Assembly (NCBI GenBank): GCA_013298215.1
Contig: JAAFKE010000009.1
Span: 1-64,000, forward strand
DNA from: Cytophagales bacterium
GTDB lineage: Bacteria; Bacteroidota; Bacteroidia; Cytophagales; Spirosomataceae
Length of the DNA stretch: 64,000 bases
Reading direction: 5' to 3'
Part shown: one piece after another, positions 50,625 to 59,581 of the stretch
How positions within the stretch are numbered: the stretch's first letter is position 1
How the letters are laid out: each line of letters begins with the position of its first letter
Notes under the pieces: generated by a model
Told to the model about the DNA's origin: nothing
What the model saw: only the letters and a program-made list of their open reading frames with translations
The model's database searches: none
Translations under genes and position numbers: made by a program

Positions 50625-52005
50625 CCTTAACGTGAAACGATTTGGGCCTGGTGAGCGAATCGTAGCCCAGTGCCGACAGCGTGCAGCCGCGCCCCGAGTC
50701 TTTTATACCCGTCCAGGCCAATTCGGGGTCGAGGTAGTCGCAGCGGTTCATAAACCACGTACCCGTATTTACCTGGTCTCCGATGCGCAGGGCCGCCTCC
50801 ACGTCTTGCGTCCAGACCGATGCCGTCAGGCCATACGTGCTGTCGTTCATCAGCGCAATGGCTTCCTCGTCCGACTGCACGCACATAATACCAACCGCTG
50901 GCCCGAAGGTTTCTTCGGTCATAATCCGCATTTGGTGGTTTACGTTCACCAAAATTTGGGGTGCCAAGTAGGGCGTTGCGTCTTGGTGTGCCAGAAATTT
51001 TCGGGGGTCAATCAATGTTTTTGCGCCCTGGCCAACGGCCTCATTAATCTGATTTTTTGCAAAATCGGCCGCGCTGGTCCGCACCATCGGGCCAAGGGTG
51101 GTGGTGGTGTGCAAGGGGTTGCCGAGTTCATACGTTTCGGTGAGTGCCACGGCCTGCTCCACGAAGGCATCGTACAGGTTTTGGTGGACGTAAATGCGCT
51201 CCACGCCGCAGCACGATTGCCCCGAGTTGAACATGGCGCCGTCTACCAGGTTTTCTACGGCATCGGTCAGATTGGCGTCGGCGCGCACGTAGGCTGGGTC
51301 TTTGCCGCCCAGTTCCAGGCCCGTTGCCACAAACCGCTCGCTGGCGGCGCGTTGCACGGCGCGGCCTCCCGCCACTGATCCCGTAAAACCCACAAAATCA
51401 ATGCGTTGGTCGGCAATTATTCGCGCCACGTAGTCGTGGGTGGTGTGCAAATACTGAAAAACACCCGCTGGCAAACCAGCTTCGGCAAATGCTTGGGCGT
51501 ATCGCTCGGCGCAGAGGGGTGTTTGGGCGGCGGCTTTCAGAACCACGGCGTTGCCCGCCATAATGGCTGGAATAATAACGTTTACCGAAGTCAGGTAAGG
51601 GTAGTTCCAGGGGGCCAGCACCAGCACCACGCCCAATGGTTCTTTTCTTATAAACCGTTGAAAACCAGGTTTTTCCTGCACAGAAATATTGGCCAGTGCA
51701 CCTGCGGCGGTGGCTATCATGTGTTGGGCGCGTTCCTGAAAGCCGCGTTTTATTTCGTTGGGCGCGTATTTTATGGGCCGGCCCATTTGCCACGCCAGTT
51801 CGAGGCCTATGGCATCGGCGTGGTCTATAAAATACTGAACTGCGCGCTGGCAAACGGCGGCGCGTTCTGGCAGCGGGGTGCGCTTCCAGCTTTTTTGAGC
51901 CACCACAGCATTGTGTAAAGTCTGCTCAATTTGGGAGGCAGTGGCCAAAGTGCGCTCGGCATACACCGAGCCATCAATGGGCGAGATTGTTTGCTGGGTG
52001 GTCAT
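50617..52005 (-). CDS. NAD(P)-dependent aldehyde dehydrogenase
   Basis: 462 residues. APWNYPYLTSVNVIIPAIMAG is the coenzyme-binding region; the catalytic Glu is in LELGGKDP and the Cys in FNSGQSCCGVERIYV; EETFGPAVGIM is near the C terminus. Length and sequence resemble succinate-semialdehyde dehydrogenase-type enzymes, but the substrate is not fixed by sequence. It starts 9 bp downstream of the lpxA stop codon and may be cotranscribed with the lipid A genes. Confidence 0.9.
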   Translation of the reverse strand: MTTQQTISPIDGSVYAERTLATASQIEQTLHNAVVAQKSWKRTPLPERAAVCQRAVQYFIDHADAIGLELAWQMGRPIKYAPNEIKRGFQERAQHMIATAAGALANISVQEKPGFQRFIRKEPLGVVLVLAPWNYPYLTSVNVIIPAIMAGNAVVLKAAAQTPLCAERYAQAFAEAGLPAGVFQYLHTTHDYVARIIADQRIDFVGFTGSVAGGRAVQRAASERFVATGLELGGKDPAYVRADANLTDAVENLVDGAMFNSGQSCCGVERIYVHQNLYDAFVEQAVALTETYELGNPLHTTTTLGPMVRTSAADFAKNQINEAVGQGAKTLIDPRKFLAHQDATPYLAPQILVNVNHQMRIMTEETFGPAVGIMCVQSDEEAIALMNDSTYGLTASVWTQDVEAALRIGDQVNTGTWFMNRCDYLDPELAWTGIKDSGRGCTLSALGYDSLTRPKSFHVKVW

Positions 52006-52014
52006 AAAAAACGG

Positions 52015-52806
52015 TTATTCGTTGGCGTTTGAGCTGGGTGCGCGGATGATTCCGCGCTCTGAGTTGCGGATAAAGTTCACAATTTCGTCGCGCTCGTTCG
52101 ACGGTTGTAGTTCTAACTCAATGCGCGAGAGTGCCTCGGTGTTGTTTAGTCCGCGCAAATAAATGTAGCGGTACAACTCCTGTATTTCGTTTATTTTTTC
52201 GTTAGAAAGCCCTCGGCGGCGCATTCCGATGGAGTTTATGCCCGCGTAGGACAGCGGCTCGCGGGCGGCTTTGGTGTAGGGCGGCACGTCTTTTCGGATC
52301 AACGACCCGCCCGAAACCATGGCGTGTGCGCCAATTTTGACAAACTGGTGCACTGCGCTCACCGCGCTGATAATGGCCCAGTCGCCCACCTGCACGTGCC
52401 CGGCCATTTGCACGGTGTTGCCAATAATGCAGTGGTCGCCGATTCGGCAATCGTGGGCCACGTGGGCGTAGGCCATCACGAGGCAGTCTTTGCCAATTTC
52501 GGTTTTCCAGTGTTCTTCGGTGCCCCGGCTCACGGTGGCAAACTCCCGGATCGTCGTGCCGTCGCCGATGAAGGTAAGGGTATATTCGCCGTGGTATTTG
52601 AGGTCTTGCGGCACGCCCGATATAATGGCTCCCGAGTATATTTTGCAATTTTTTCCGATCCTCGAACCCTCGTTAATAACAGCGTGCGAGCCTATCCAGG
52701 TGCCCTCGCCAATTTCTACGTCTTTGTGAATAACGGCAAATGGTTCAATTACAACGTTTTGCGCTATTTTTGCTCCAGGATGTATGTATGCTAATGGTTG
52801 TAACAT
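52015..52806 (-). CDS. lpxA: UDP-N-acetylglucosamine acyltransferase LpxA
   Basis: First step of lipid A synthesis: 3-O-acylation of UDP-GlcNAc from acyl-ACP. 263 residues from the ATG at 52806 (MLQPLAYIHPGAKI). A left-handed beta-helix of hexapeptide repeats (about 10-190) includes the catalytic His in VMAYAHVAHDC; the C-terminal helical part (INSIGMRRRGLSNEKI) is standard. It follows lpxC/fabZ after 32 bp. Confidence 0.95.
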   Translation of the reverse strand: MLQPLAYIHPGAKIAQNVVIEPFAVIHKDVEIGEGTWIGSHAVINEGSRIGKNCKIYSGAIISGVPQDLKYHGEYTLTFIGDGTTIREFATVSRGTEEHWKTEIGKDCLVMAYAHVAHDCRIGDHCIIGNTVQMAGHVQVGDWAIISAVSAVHQFVKIGAHAMVSGGSLIRKDVPPYTKAAREPLSYAGINSIGMRRRGLSNEKINEIQELYRYIYLRGLNNTEALSRIELELQPSNERDEIVNFIRNSERGIIRAPSSNANE

Positions 52807-52838
52807 TTCAAATAAATAAGTGGGCCGATGCCCTTGGA

Positions 52839-54233
52839 TCATTTTTTTCTAACTAAACTGGCCGTCATGTCGGCCTCGCAAACAAGTTGGCCGCCCACGT
52901 ACCCGGCTCCGTGCATTTTCACAATTCCGCGTTTGATCGGAAACGTAAACTCACATTTAAAAATTACTGTGTCGCCAGGCACCACGTTGCGCCTGAAACG
53001 GCAGTTTTCGATGGCGGCCAAGAACGTCCAGTAGTTTTCGGGGTCGGCGGTGGTGCTGAGTGCCAAAATAGCCCCCGTTTGGGCCATGGCTTCCAGCTGC
53101 ATAACGCCTGGCATAATCGGATTATTGGGAAAATGCCCCGTAAAATAGGGTTCGTTCATCGTCACGTTTTTCACCCCGGCCACGCTCTGTTCGTCCAAAT
53201 AATAAATCTTGTCGATCATCAGAAACGGGTAGCGGTGGGGTATCATCTGGGCAATGCGGTTTATGTCCATCACGGCGGGCATCCGAGGGTCGTAGGGCGG
53301 CACGGCACTTTTGGCCAGCTTCATGAGTTTTTTTATTTTTTTGGCCATGGCCACATTGGCGGCGTGGCCAGGTCGGGCGGCCAAAATCTGGGCTTTAATG
53401 GGGCGGCCTACCAGTGCCAAGTCGCCCAGCACGTCGAGCAGTTTGTGCCGCGCCATTTCGTTGGGGTAGTTCAGCTCTAAGTTGTTGAGAATACCCTCCT
53501 GTTTATTAACCGCAATTTTGGGTTTGTTGAGCAACTTGGCCAAATGTTCGAGTTCTTCATCGTTCACTTCGCGGTCCACAATCACGATGGCGTTGGTCAG
53601 GTCGCCGCCTTTAATGAGGTTTTGTTTGTGCAGCATTTCTAACTCGTGCAAAAAACAAAACGTGCGGCTACGGGCTATTTCTTGCTCAAACAGCGTAATG
53701 TTATTGAGCGAAGCGTGCTGGCTACTGATAACGCGCGAGTTGTAATCGACCATCACCGTCATTCTGTAATCGTTGAGCGGTAGGGCGGCGATCTCAATGC
53801 CCATCTCGTCGTTCACGTAGTGTACATACTCGGGTATTTCAAAGTAGTTGCGAGATGCGTTTTGTTCTTCAAAGCCCGCGTCGTGGAGTGCTTCCACAAA
53901 CTTAATGGCGCTGCCGTCCATAATGGGCGGTTCGGGGCCGTCCAATTGTATGAGTACGTTGTCTATCTGCAAACCAACCAGGGCGGCCAACACGTGTTCG
54001 CAGGTATGAATCCGCGCCCCGTTTTGCTCCAATACCGTACTACGCGAGGTGTCCACTACGTTATCTACGTCGGCATCGACGGTTGGTTGGTTGGGCAGGT
54101 CTATGCGTTGAAATTTATAGCCGTGGTTGATGGGTGCTGGCACAAAGGTCATCGTTGCCGCAACGCCCGTGTGCAAGCCCACACCCGACAGCGTGACCGA
54201 TTTCTGAATGGTTTGTTGTTTAATGTTGAGCAT
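52839..54233 (-). CDS. lpxC/fabZ: Bifunctional LpxC deacetylase / FabZ dehydratase
   Basis: 464 residues, a natural fusion usual in Bacteroidota. Residues 1 to about 305 are LpxC, the zinc-dependent deacetylase of lipid A synthesis: SGVGLHTG, DGPEPPIMDGSA, zinc ligands in THCEHVLAA-type HTCEHVLAAL and HKLLDVLGDLALVG, and the base His in PGHAANVAMA. Residues about 320-464 are FabZ: IPHRYPFLMIDKIYYLD and GHFPNNPIMPGVMQLEAMAQ with the His and Glu. The fusion links acyl-chain synthesis with lipid A commitment. It lies between lpxD and lpxA. Confidence 0.96.
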   Translation of the reverse strand: MLNIKQQTIQKSVTLSGVGLHTGVAATMTFVPAPINHGYKFQRIDLPNQPTVDADVDNVVDTSRSTVLEQNGARIHTCEHVLAALVGLQIDNVLIQLDGPEPPIMDGSAIKFVEALHDAGFEEQNASRNYFEIPEYVHYVNDEMGIEIAALPLNDYRMTVMVDYNSRVISSQHASLNNITLFEQEIARSRTFCFLHELEMLHKQNLIKGGDLTNAIVIVDREVNDEELEHLAKLLNKPKIAVNKQEGILNNLELNYPNEMARHKLLDVLGDLALVGRPIKAQILAARPGHAANVAMAKKIKKLMKLAKSAVPPYDPRMPAVMDINRIAQMIPHRYPFLMIDKIYYLDEQSVAGVKNVTMNEPYFTGHFPNNPIMPGVMQLEAMAQTGAILALSTTADPENYWTFLAAIENCRFRRNVVPGDTVIFKCEFTFPIKRGIVKMHGAGYVGGQLVCEADMTASLVRKK

Positions 54234-54238
54234 CTTTT

Positions 54239-55279
54239 TTAATGGATGTTGTCTTTAAGCTGTTTTTCTAACTCTAAAATGCGTCTCTCTAATTCGGGTA
54301 GCCGCCGCAGTACTGCCAACGATCTTAGGCTGTCTTTGAGCTGGATAACGGGCGTGCCATTGAGCGAAAGGCCCTCTTTTTTGATGTCGCGGTTCACGCC
54401 CGACTGTGCGCCCACTTGGGTTCGGTTGGCCACCGTTACGTGGCCTGCTATGCCAATTTGCCCCGCAAAAACGCAATTCTCACCAATTTTCGACGACCCC
54501 GCAATGCCCGTCTGCGAGGCAATAACGGTATTTTTGCCTATCTCCACGTTGTGGGCTATCTGCACCAAATTGTCGATCTTTACGCCCTGCCTTATAATGG
54601 TCGAGCCCATTGTGGCGCAATCGATGGTTGTGTTTGCGCCAATGCTCACGTGGTCTTCTATCACTACGTTGCCCAACTGCGGGATCGTTCTGTACGAACC
54701 GTCGGGTTGGGGCGCAAAGCCAAAGCCGTCGCTTCCGATGACCACATTGGCAAAAATACGGCAGTGGTTTCCAATGTGGGTGTTGTCGTATATTTTCACG
54801 CCGGCGTGCAGCACCGTGCCGTTGCCCACGCGCACGTTGTCGCCGATGTAGGCTTGCGGATAGATCAGTACGTCGTTGCCGATTGTGCAATTTTTGCCAA
54901 TGTACGAAAAAGCACCTCGGTAGCCTCCCGTGCCAATGCTCGTGCCCGCGCCCACGTGCGAGGGTTGTTCAACGCCCGATTTGTTGTACTTAACTATTTT
55001 TTCGTATTGTTCCAACAACTGCGTGAAGGCCGAGTAGGCGTTTTCGACCCTGATTAGGGTGGCAGAAATTGCTTTCTTGGCCTCGAAAGTTTTGTTCACA
55101 ATCACCGCCGACGACTCCGTTTCGTAGATAAACGATTCGTATTTTAGGTTGGCCAGAAACGAAATGCTCCCCGTCTTACCCTCTTCTATTTTTGATAATC
55201 GGCTTATTTTGAGGTCGTTATCACCTTCAATTTCACCATTCAGCAGGGTAGCTATTTGTCCAGCGGTGAGTTCCATCAA
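54239..55279 (-). CDS. lpxD: UDP-3-O-acylglucosamine N-acyltransferase LpxD
   Basis: 346 residues; Met2 at 55276 is an equal start. An N-terminal uridine-binding domain (about 1-100, ISRLSKIEEGKTGSISFLAN) precedes a hexapeptide beta-helix (about 100-310) with the catalytic His in NLVQIAHNVEIG; a C-terminal helix (LRRLPELERRILELEKQL) is a coiled coil. It adds the N-linked acyl chain in lipid A synthesis. First of the lpxD-lpxC/fabZ-lpxA run, 5 bp before lpxC/fabZ. Confidence 0.95.
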   Translation of the reverse strand: MMELTAGQIATLLNGEIEGDNDLKISRLSKIEEGKTGSISFLANLKYESFIYETESSAVIVNKTFEAKKAISATLIRVENAYSAFTQLLEQYEKIVKYNKSGVEQPSHVGAGTSIGTGGYRGAFSYIGKNCTIGNDVLIYPQAYIGDNVRVGNGTVLHAGVKIYDNTHIGNHCRIFANVVIGSDGFGFAPQPDGSYRTIPQLGNVVIEDHVSIGANTTIDCATMGSTIIRQGVKIDNLVQIAHNVEIGKNTVIASQTGIAGSSKIGENCVFAGQIGIAGHVTVANRTQVGAQSGVNRDIKKEGLSLNGTPVIQLKDSLRSLAVLRRLPELERRILELEKQLKDNIH

Positions 55280-55303
55280 ATGAGTTTTGAGGTATTTATT
55301 TCG

Positions 55304-56530
55304 TTACAAAGTTACGTCTTTCGCCCAACAAATATAGTATTTTCTGACTATATTACTCAGTGCTTTAATGGTAGGTAGGTCCGACGCTTCGGCAATATCG
55401 CGGACGCTACCGTCTTTCATTTTAACAAAAATCCGCTCGCTGCTCGTCAAATATGCGGCGTTGGTAGATTGCCCCTCGACCACAAAATAGGGTAGCTCGT
55501 CCGTTGCGACGCCCGCCCCGCGCAGTAGCTCGCCGATCTCAGTACGTTTTTCGGGCGCAAATGGTGTGTCCGAGAACTGAATTTTGTACAAACGCCGCTC
55601 CAACAACATTCCACAGATCGTACTCAGCACTGGGTCGGGGTGTTTTGCCCACGCTTTCAGGCACGCCCACACGTCGTAATCGTCCAATTGCGTAAACGCT
55701 TGGAGGTACTTGGGCGTGTTCTCAAAGTCTTCGAGTAGCACGTTTTGGGTCAAAAAAGTCAAAAAATCGGGTAGCGCCCACACCGTATCGCCCGCCCTCA
55801 GCAGCTCACGCGCCCTGTTTATGGCCTGCACCAACATGGTTTCGGCGCAGGTGGAGGTCTTGTGCAAATATACCTGCCAGTACATAAGTCGGCGGGCGTT
55901 CAAAAAATTTTCTATGCTCAATATTCCTTTTATTTCAACCACCAACTGGTCGTTGCACACATCCAACATCTTAATGATCCGCTCCGTGCCGATTGCCCCC
56001 TCGGCCACGCCCGTAAAAAAACAGTCACGGTTTAGGTAGTCCATTCTGTCCATGTCTAACTGACTGGAAATGAGTTGATGAAAAAAACGCCGTGGGTACG
56101 AGTCCTCAAACATTTGAATGGCCATTTCGAGTTTTCCGTTCATTTGTTGGTTGAGTTCCTTCATAATTTGCAACGAAATGCGCTCGTGCGGAACGTGGCT
56201 CAAAATACTGTCTTCGAGCACGTGCGAGAACGGCCCGTGGCCTACATCATGCAGTAGAATAGCTATTTGGGCGGCTTCGCCTTCGGCCTGCTCAATGTGC
56301 TGGCCTTTTTCGCGCAGCGTTGCCAGGGCCTGCCCCATTAGGTGCATGGCCCCGAGTGCGTGGTGGAAGCGCGTGTGCAAAGCCCCCGGATAAACATACT
56401 CCGCCATGCCCAACTGCTTGATGCGCCGCAACCGCTGAAAGTACGGGTGTTCGATCAGGTCAAAAATAAGGTCGGTTGGCACGGAAATAAATCCGTAAAC
56501 GGGGTCATTAAAAATCTTACGTTTGTTCAC
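55304..56530 (-). CDS. HD-domain phosphohydrolase
   Basis: 408 residues. The HD metal site is HTRFHHALGAMHLMGQAL then AILLHDVGHGPFSHVLE. KIFNDPVYGFISVPTDLIFD at the N terminus and QLDMDRMDYLNRDCFF are typical of the dNTPase/SAMHD1-like HD family. It probably hydrolyses dNTPs or related nucleotides. Its stop codon lies 25 bp before the lpxD start, so it may head the lipid A gene transcript. A repeat element lies upstream of its start. Confidence 0.9.
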   Translation of the reverse strand: MNKRKIFNDPVYGFISVPTDLIFDLIEHPYFQRLRRIKQLGMAEYVYPGALHTRFHHALGAMHLMGQALATLREKGQHIEQAEGEAAQIAILLHDVGHGPFSHVLEDSILSHVPHERISLQIMKELNQQMNGKLEMAIQMFEDSYPRRFFHQLISSQLDMDRMDYLNRDCFFTGVAEGAIGTERIIKMLDVCNDQLVVEIKGILSIENFLNARRLMYWQVYLHKTSTCAETMLVQAINRARELLRAGDTVWALPDFLTFLTQNVLLEDFENTPKYLQAFTQLDDYDVWACLKAWAKHPDPVLSTICGMLLERRLYKIQFSDTPFAPEKRTEIGELLRGAGVATDELPYFVVEGQSTNAAYLTSSERIFVKMKDGSVRDIAEASDLPTIKALSNIVRKYYICWAKDVTL

Positions 56531-56541
56531 GGGGGTGGCAA

Positions 56542-56642
56542 GTAATAATGTTGAATTTTGAATGAATGAATGATCGAATAAATATCTGATGATAAGATAG
56601 TTGCAAAATGTAAAATGTCGATTATTCAGTTACGTTTACTTA
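56542..56642. repeat. Second copy of the intergenic repeat
   Basis: Starts GTAATAATGTTGAATTTTGA and continues through TGAATGAAT to TTTACTTA, aligning over about 100 bp with 21749-21848 (29 of the first 30 bases identical, then diverging). It sits 11 nt upstream of the HD gene start, while the first copy sits 13 nt upstream of argF'. The right half with the inverted end is missing here. Confidence 0.72.
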
Positions 56643-56673
56643 GTTTTGAAACTTAAAAGTAGCTTTTTTAACG

Positions 56674-56705
56674 CACGAAGGCCAACCTTTCGGCTGGCCT
56701 TCGTG
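56674..56705 (-). terminator. Hairpin after rpsG
   Basis: CACGAAGGCCA (56674-56684) pairs with TGGCCTTCGTG (56695-56705), extended inward by two more pairs past one mismatch. The T run on the minus strand is poor, so this is a likely but imperfect terminator for rpsL-rpsG. Confidence 0.6.
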
Positions 56706-56733
56706 TCCATTTTTGCAAAATACTTTACTTGAC

Positions 56734-57201
56734 TTAGAACCGGAAGTGCGAGAACGCCTTGTTGGCCTCGGCCATGCGGTGGGTATCGTCTTTTTTCTTG
56801 ACCGATGCCCCCTCGCCTTTGGCTGCTGCTATGATCTCGGCCGCCAAGCGGTCGGTCATGTTTTTCTCGCCGCGCAAACGCGCGTACTTTATCATCCACT
56901 TCATTCCCAACGACACCTTACGGTCGGCGCGAACTTCGGTCGGAACCTGGAAGTTGGCTCCACCCACGCGGCGGCTTTTCACCTCCACGGTTGGCATAAC
57001 GTTGTTGAGTGCCTTGCGCCACATTTCTAATGAGTTCTCTTTGGTTTTGGTTTCAACAATTTCCAAAGCTCCGTAGAAAATCGAGTAGGCGGTTGTCTTT
57101 TTGCCGTCGAACATCAAATTGTTCACAAATTTCGTCACCAGTATGTCCTTAAATTTAGGATCGGGCAACACGTATCTCTTTTTTGGTTTTGCTTTTCTCA
57201 T
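56734..57201 (-). CDS. rpsG: 30S ribosomal protein S7
   Basis: 155 residues of the small-subunit head protein that nucleates 3'-domain 16S rRNA assembly. [40 protein letters not shown] and [16 protein letters not shown] are conserved. It follows rpsL by 106 bp. The usual next gene, fusA, is absent; a hairpin and then the HD gene follow. Confidence 0.97.
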   Translation of the reverse strand: MRKAKPKKRYVLPDPKFKDILVTKFVNNLMFDGKKTTAYSIFYGALEIVETKTKENSLEMWRKALNNVMPTVEVKSRRVGGANFQVPTEVRADRKVSLGMKWMIKYARLRGEKNMTDRLAAEIIAAAKGEGASVKKKDDTHRMAEANKAFSHFRF

Positions 57202-57307
57202 TGCATTTTTTTTTGAAACAGGTTTCGTTTAAAACTAATTCATGCCCAAACTTGGGCATTACTTCCCTTTATGCCAGCGTTTCTACTAAAAAACGCGGCC
57301 AGTGGGT

Positions 57308-57730
57308 TTACTTCTTCTTCTTGGCAGGTGCACCTTTTGTAGGGGCGGCTACTTGGCCTGGCTTAGGGCGTTTTGTGCCATAAACCGACCGCGACTGCTT
57401 GCGGCCAGCCACACCAGCGGTGTCTAATGCCCCACGGATAATGTGGTAACGCACACCTGGCAGGTCTTTTACCCGGCCACCGCGCACCAACACAATCGAG
57501 TGCTCTTGCAGGTTGTGGCCTTCGCCTGGGATGTAGGCGTTTATCTCACGCATGTTGCTCAGGCGCACACGGGCAACTTTGCGCAATGCCGAGTTTGGCT
57601 TCTTTGGCGTGGTGGTATATACACGAGTACATACGCCACGACGTTGCGGGCAAGAATCAAGGGCTGGAGATTTCGATTTCCAGTTCAGTTGTTCTCTGCC
57701 CTTACGTACTAACTGTTGTATAGTAGGCAT
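57308..57730 (-). CDS. rpsL: 30S ribosomal protein S12
   Basis: 140 residues of the decoding-centre protein. [20 protein letters not shown] and [20 protein letters not shown] hold Lys residues at the positions equivalent to E. coli Lys43 and Lys88, so the sequence is wild-type at the main streptomycin-resistance sites. The C terminus is a basic AKKKK tail. First gene of the rpsL-rpsG unit. Confidence 0.97.
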   Translation of the reverse strand: MPTIQQLVRKGREQLNWKSKSPALDSCPQRRGVCTRVYTTTPKKPNSALRKVARVRLSNMREINAYIPGEGHNLQEHSIVLVRGGRVKDLPGVRYHIIRGALDTAGVAGRKQSRSVYGTKRPKPGQVAAPTKGAPAKKKK

Positions 57731-57791
57731 TTAATTGTTTTTAGAATTTGTAAAAAAAATGAAAACGACGTATTAAGTCAAAAATGGAGTG

Positions 57792-57799
57792 CAAAATTA
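57792..57799 (-). promoter_or_regulatory. -7 promoter element (TAATTTTG) for rpsL-rpsG
   Basis: TAATTTTG on the minus strand, 61 nt before the rpsL ATG. No clear -33 was fixed. Confidence 0.5.
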
Positions 57800-57858
57800 C
57801 GGAAACCCCGCCAAAAAGCAAGGTTGGGGCGTGGTTTTTTTAGAAAATAGGTGCTATA

Positions 57859-58377
57859 TCAAGCCCCCAACGATTTTTTGATCTCTCGAATGCGTTCATT
57901 GAAGACCATTTTCTTGAAATCTACGTCCTGCAAGCAAATCGTTTGCAGGTAGTTCATCACCGATGGTAGGTGGGGGCGGCGTTTGCCCGAGCCCACGTCG
58001 ATGAACTTAGACGTAACCCAAAGCACGTTTTTCAGTTCTTGGCGGTCGTCGGAGGTCATGTAGTACTCGGTTACGATGGTGTCTTGGTCGAAATAAATGA
58101 GCCTTGACACAATCCGCACCCATTCGCTCACCTGGGCGGGCCGAACGTATGAAATCTGGTGCTGGTATACCACCCAACTGGTTTGGGTTTCGGTAAACAT
58201 GCGGCCAAAACTAAAATCGTAGAGCGTGGCTACTTGGTCTTCGCGGGCGTTGAAATAGTAGTCAAAATACTTTGAGTTGTTCAGGTGGTTGAGCGGGTCG
58301 CAGTCCTGAAACCGAATAATGACCCGCGATTCGGGTTCTTTCGGGTAAATTTTGTCTAATTGCGGGTCAAAAAACAT
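57859..58377 (-). CDS. Hotdog-fold acyl-CoA thioesterase
   Basis: 172 residues. RVIIRFQDCDPLNHLNNSKYFDYYF contains the Asp and the HLNN segment of the 4-hydroxybenzoyl-CoA thioesterase-like hotdog active site; VRPAQVSEWVRIVSRLIYFD and the following strands complete the fold. It hydrolyses acyl-CoA; chain specificity is unknown. Its start overlaps the upstream methyltransferase gene by 11 bp, so the two are translationally coupled. Confidence 0.85.
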   Translation of the reverse strand: MFFDPQLDKIYPKEPESRVIIRFQDCDPLNHLNNSKYFDYYFNAREDQVATLYDFSFGRMFTETQTSWVVYQHQISYVRPAQVSEWVRIVSRLIYFDQDTIVTEYYMTSDDRQELKNVLWVTSKFIDVGSGKRRPHLPSVMNYLQTICLQDVDFKKMVFNERIREIKKSLGA

Positions 58378-59572
58378 GGGGGTTGGTTATTTTTTTGGTC
58401 ACTATTACGCGTTTGTCGCCGTTGTGGAGCGTGGTGGCCAGCAGGTAGGTGTCGCCACCGTCTTTGAGGCCGAGTTTTTGTTTCAAATCTTCGGTTTTCA
58501 TCGGGAAGTTCCGCGTCGTTAGGTGTGCTTTGCCGTTGGGCAGGTGCGTTTGTACCTCTTTTTTGTCGGCGCGGCAAACGGCCATTACTTCAAAAATACG
58601 CCCCGCAAAATTGGCCACTAAGTTTTGAGAAGTATACAAATGGCTGTGAAGCCCAATCTTTAAAACCCCAAACCGCTCCGCAGTGGTTTTGAAAGCACCC
58701 GCTTTCAGCATGGCCGCGTTGGGTTCGTAGAGGTATTTTAGGGGGGCGCTGAAAGCCACACTCGCCGTCTTTTCGAGGGCGGGATCAAAGCAAAAAACGT
58801 TCGTTTGGTGTGTTGTCGATAGGTTTACGGCTACGAAAAGAACTGTTTTGGCAACGGGTTCTATGAGCAGAAGAACTTCTTTTACTTCGTTATCTACGGC
58901 CACCACGTGAATCTGTACGACGTGACCGCTAAGATCGCGCTGGGCTTGGGTGAGGTCTATGAGCGGCGACACCTTCACGATTACCCGCCTGGCGTATTGC
59001 AACAAAACGCCCAGGTGCTGGCTTATGCTGGGTTCGTAGTCGGCCATGCGCACCAATTTTTGGTTGGCGTTGCCCCGGCGGTGGGGATCCAAATAAATGG
59101 TTGTTTTTGGCGCATCGGCTTCGTCGAAGGCCTGCTCAAAGGCCATCCCGTGCCTAACTTCCACGTTTGTTAGTTCGAGGGTTTCAAAATTATGGGCGGC
59201 AGTTTGTGCCAGTGCCGCGTCGCGTTCTACGTACACCACCCGCCGCGCCGCGCCCGCAAACGCGCAGGTGTCCACGCCCATACCGCCAGTGAGGTCTATG
59301 ACCACCTCGGAGTCGATCAGCGAGGCTTTGTATTGGGCCGTTGGTTCGGAGGATGCTTGCTCTACCGACAACGACGCTGGAAAAACCAGTTGGGCGTTGG
59401 CGTACCAGGTGGGTAGTTTGGTTTTGGCTTTTTGGCGCGCCCGAATCTGCTCGGCCATTTTTTGGGCGTGGAGGCCAGGGGGTGCTTTGGCCAGCAGCAG
59501 TTTGGTTACGTCTGCGTCGAGATTGGCACGTATAAAATCTACTTCAACTTCGGTTAGCCCCACGTCTGGCAT
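58367..59572 (-). CDS. Class I SAM-dependent methyltransferase with THUMP-like domain
   Basis: 401 residues. SAM-binding motif I is VIDLTGGMGVDTCAFAGAA, followed by VVYVERDAALAQTAAHNFE and the substrate motif TIYLDPHRR. The C-terminal part (LTTRNFPMKTEDLKQKLGLK) matches the small THUMP-like domain seen in this Bacteroidota family, which suggests RNA binding. Target unknown. It lies 9 bp after the Anbu gene. Confidence 0.87.
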   Translation of the reverse strand: MPDVGLTEVEVDFIRANLDADVTKLLLAKAPPGLHAQKMAEQIRARQKAKTKLPTWYANAQLVFPASLSVEQASSEPTAQYKASLIDSEVVIDLTGGMGVDTCAFAGAARRVVYVERDAALAQTAAHNFETLELTNVEVRHGMAFEQAFDEADAPKTTIYLDPHRRGNANQKLVRMADYEPSISQHLGVLLQYARRVIVKVSPLIDLTQAQRDLSGHVVQIHVVAVDNEVKEVLLLIEPVAKTVLFVAVNLSTTHQTNVFCFDPALEKTASVAFSAPLKYLYEPNAAMLKAGAFKTTAERFGVLKIGLHSHLYTSQNLVANFAGRIFEVMAVCRADKKEVQTHLPNGKAHLTTRNFPMKTEDLKQKLGLKDGGDTYLLATTLHNGDKRVIVTKKITNPHVF

Positions 59573-59581
59573 CTGGTTGGG

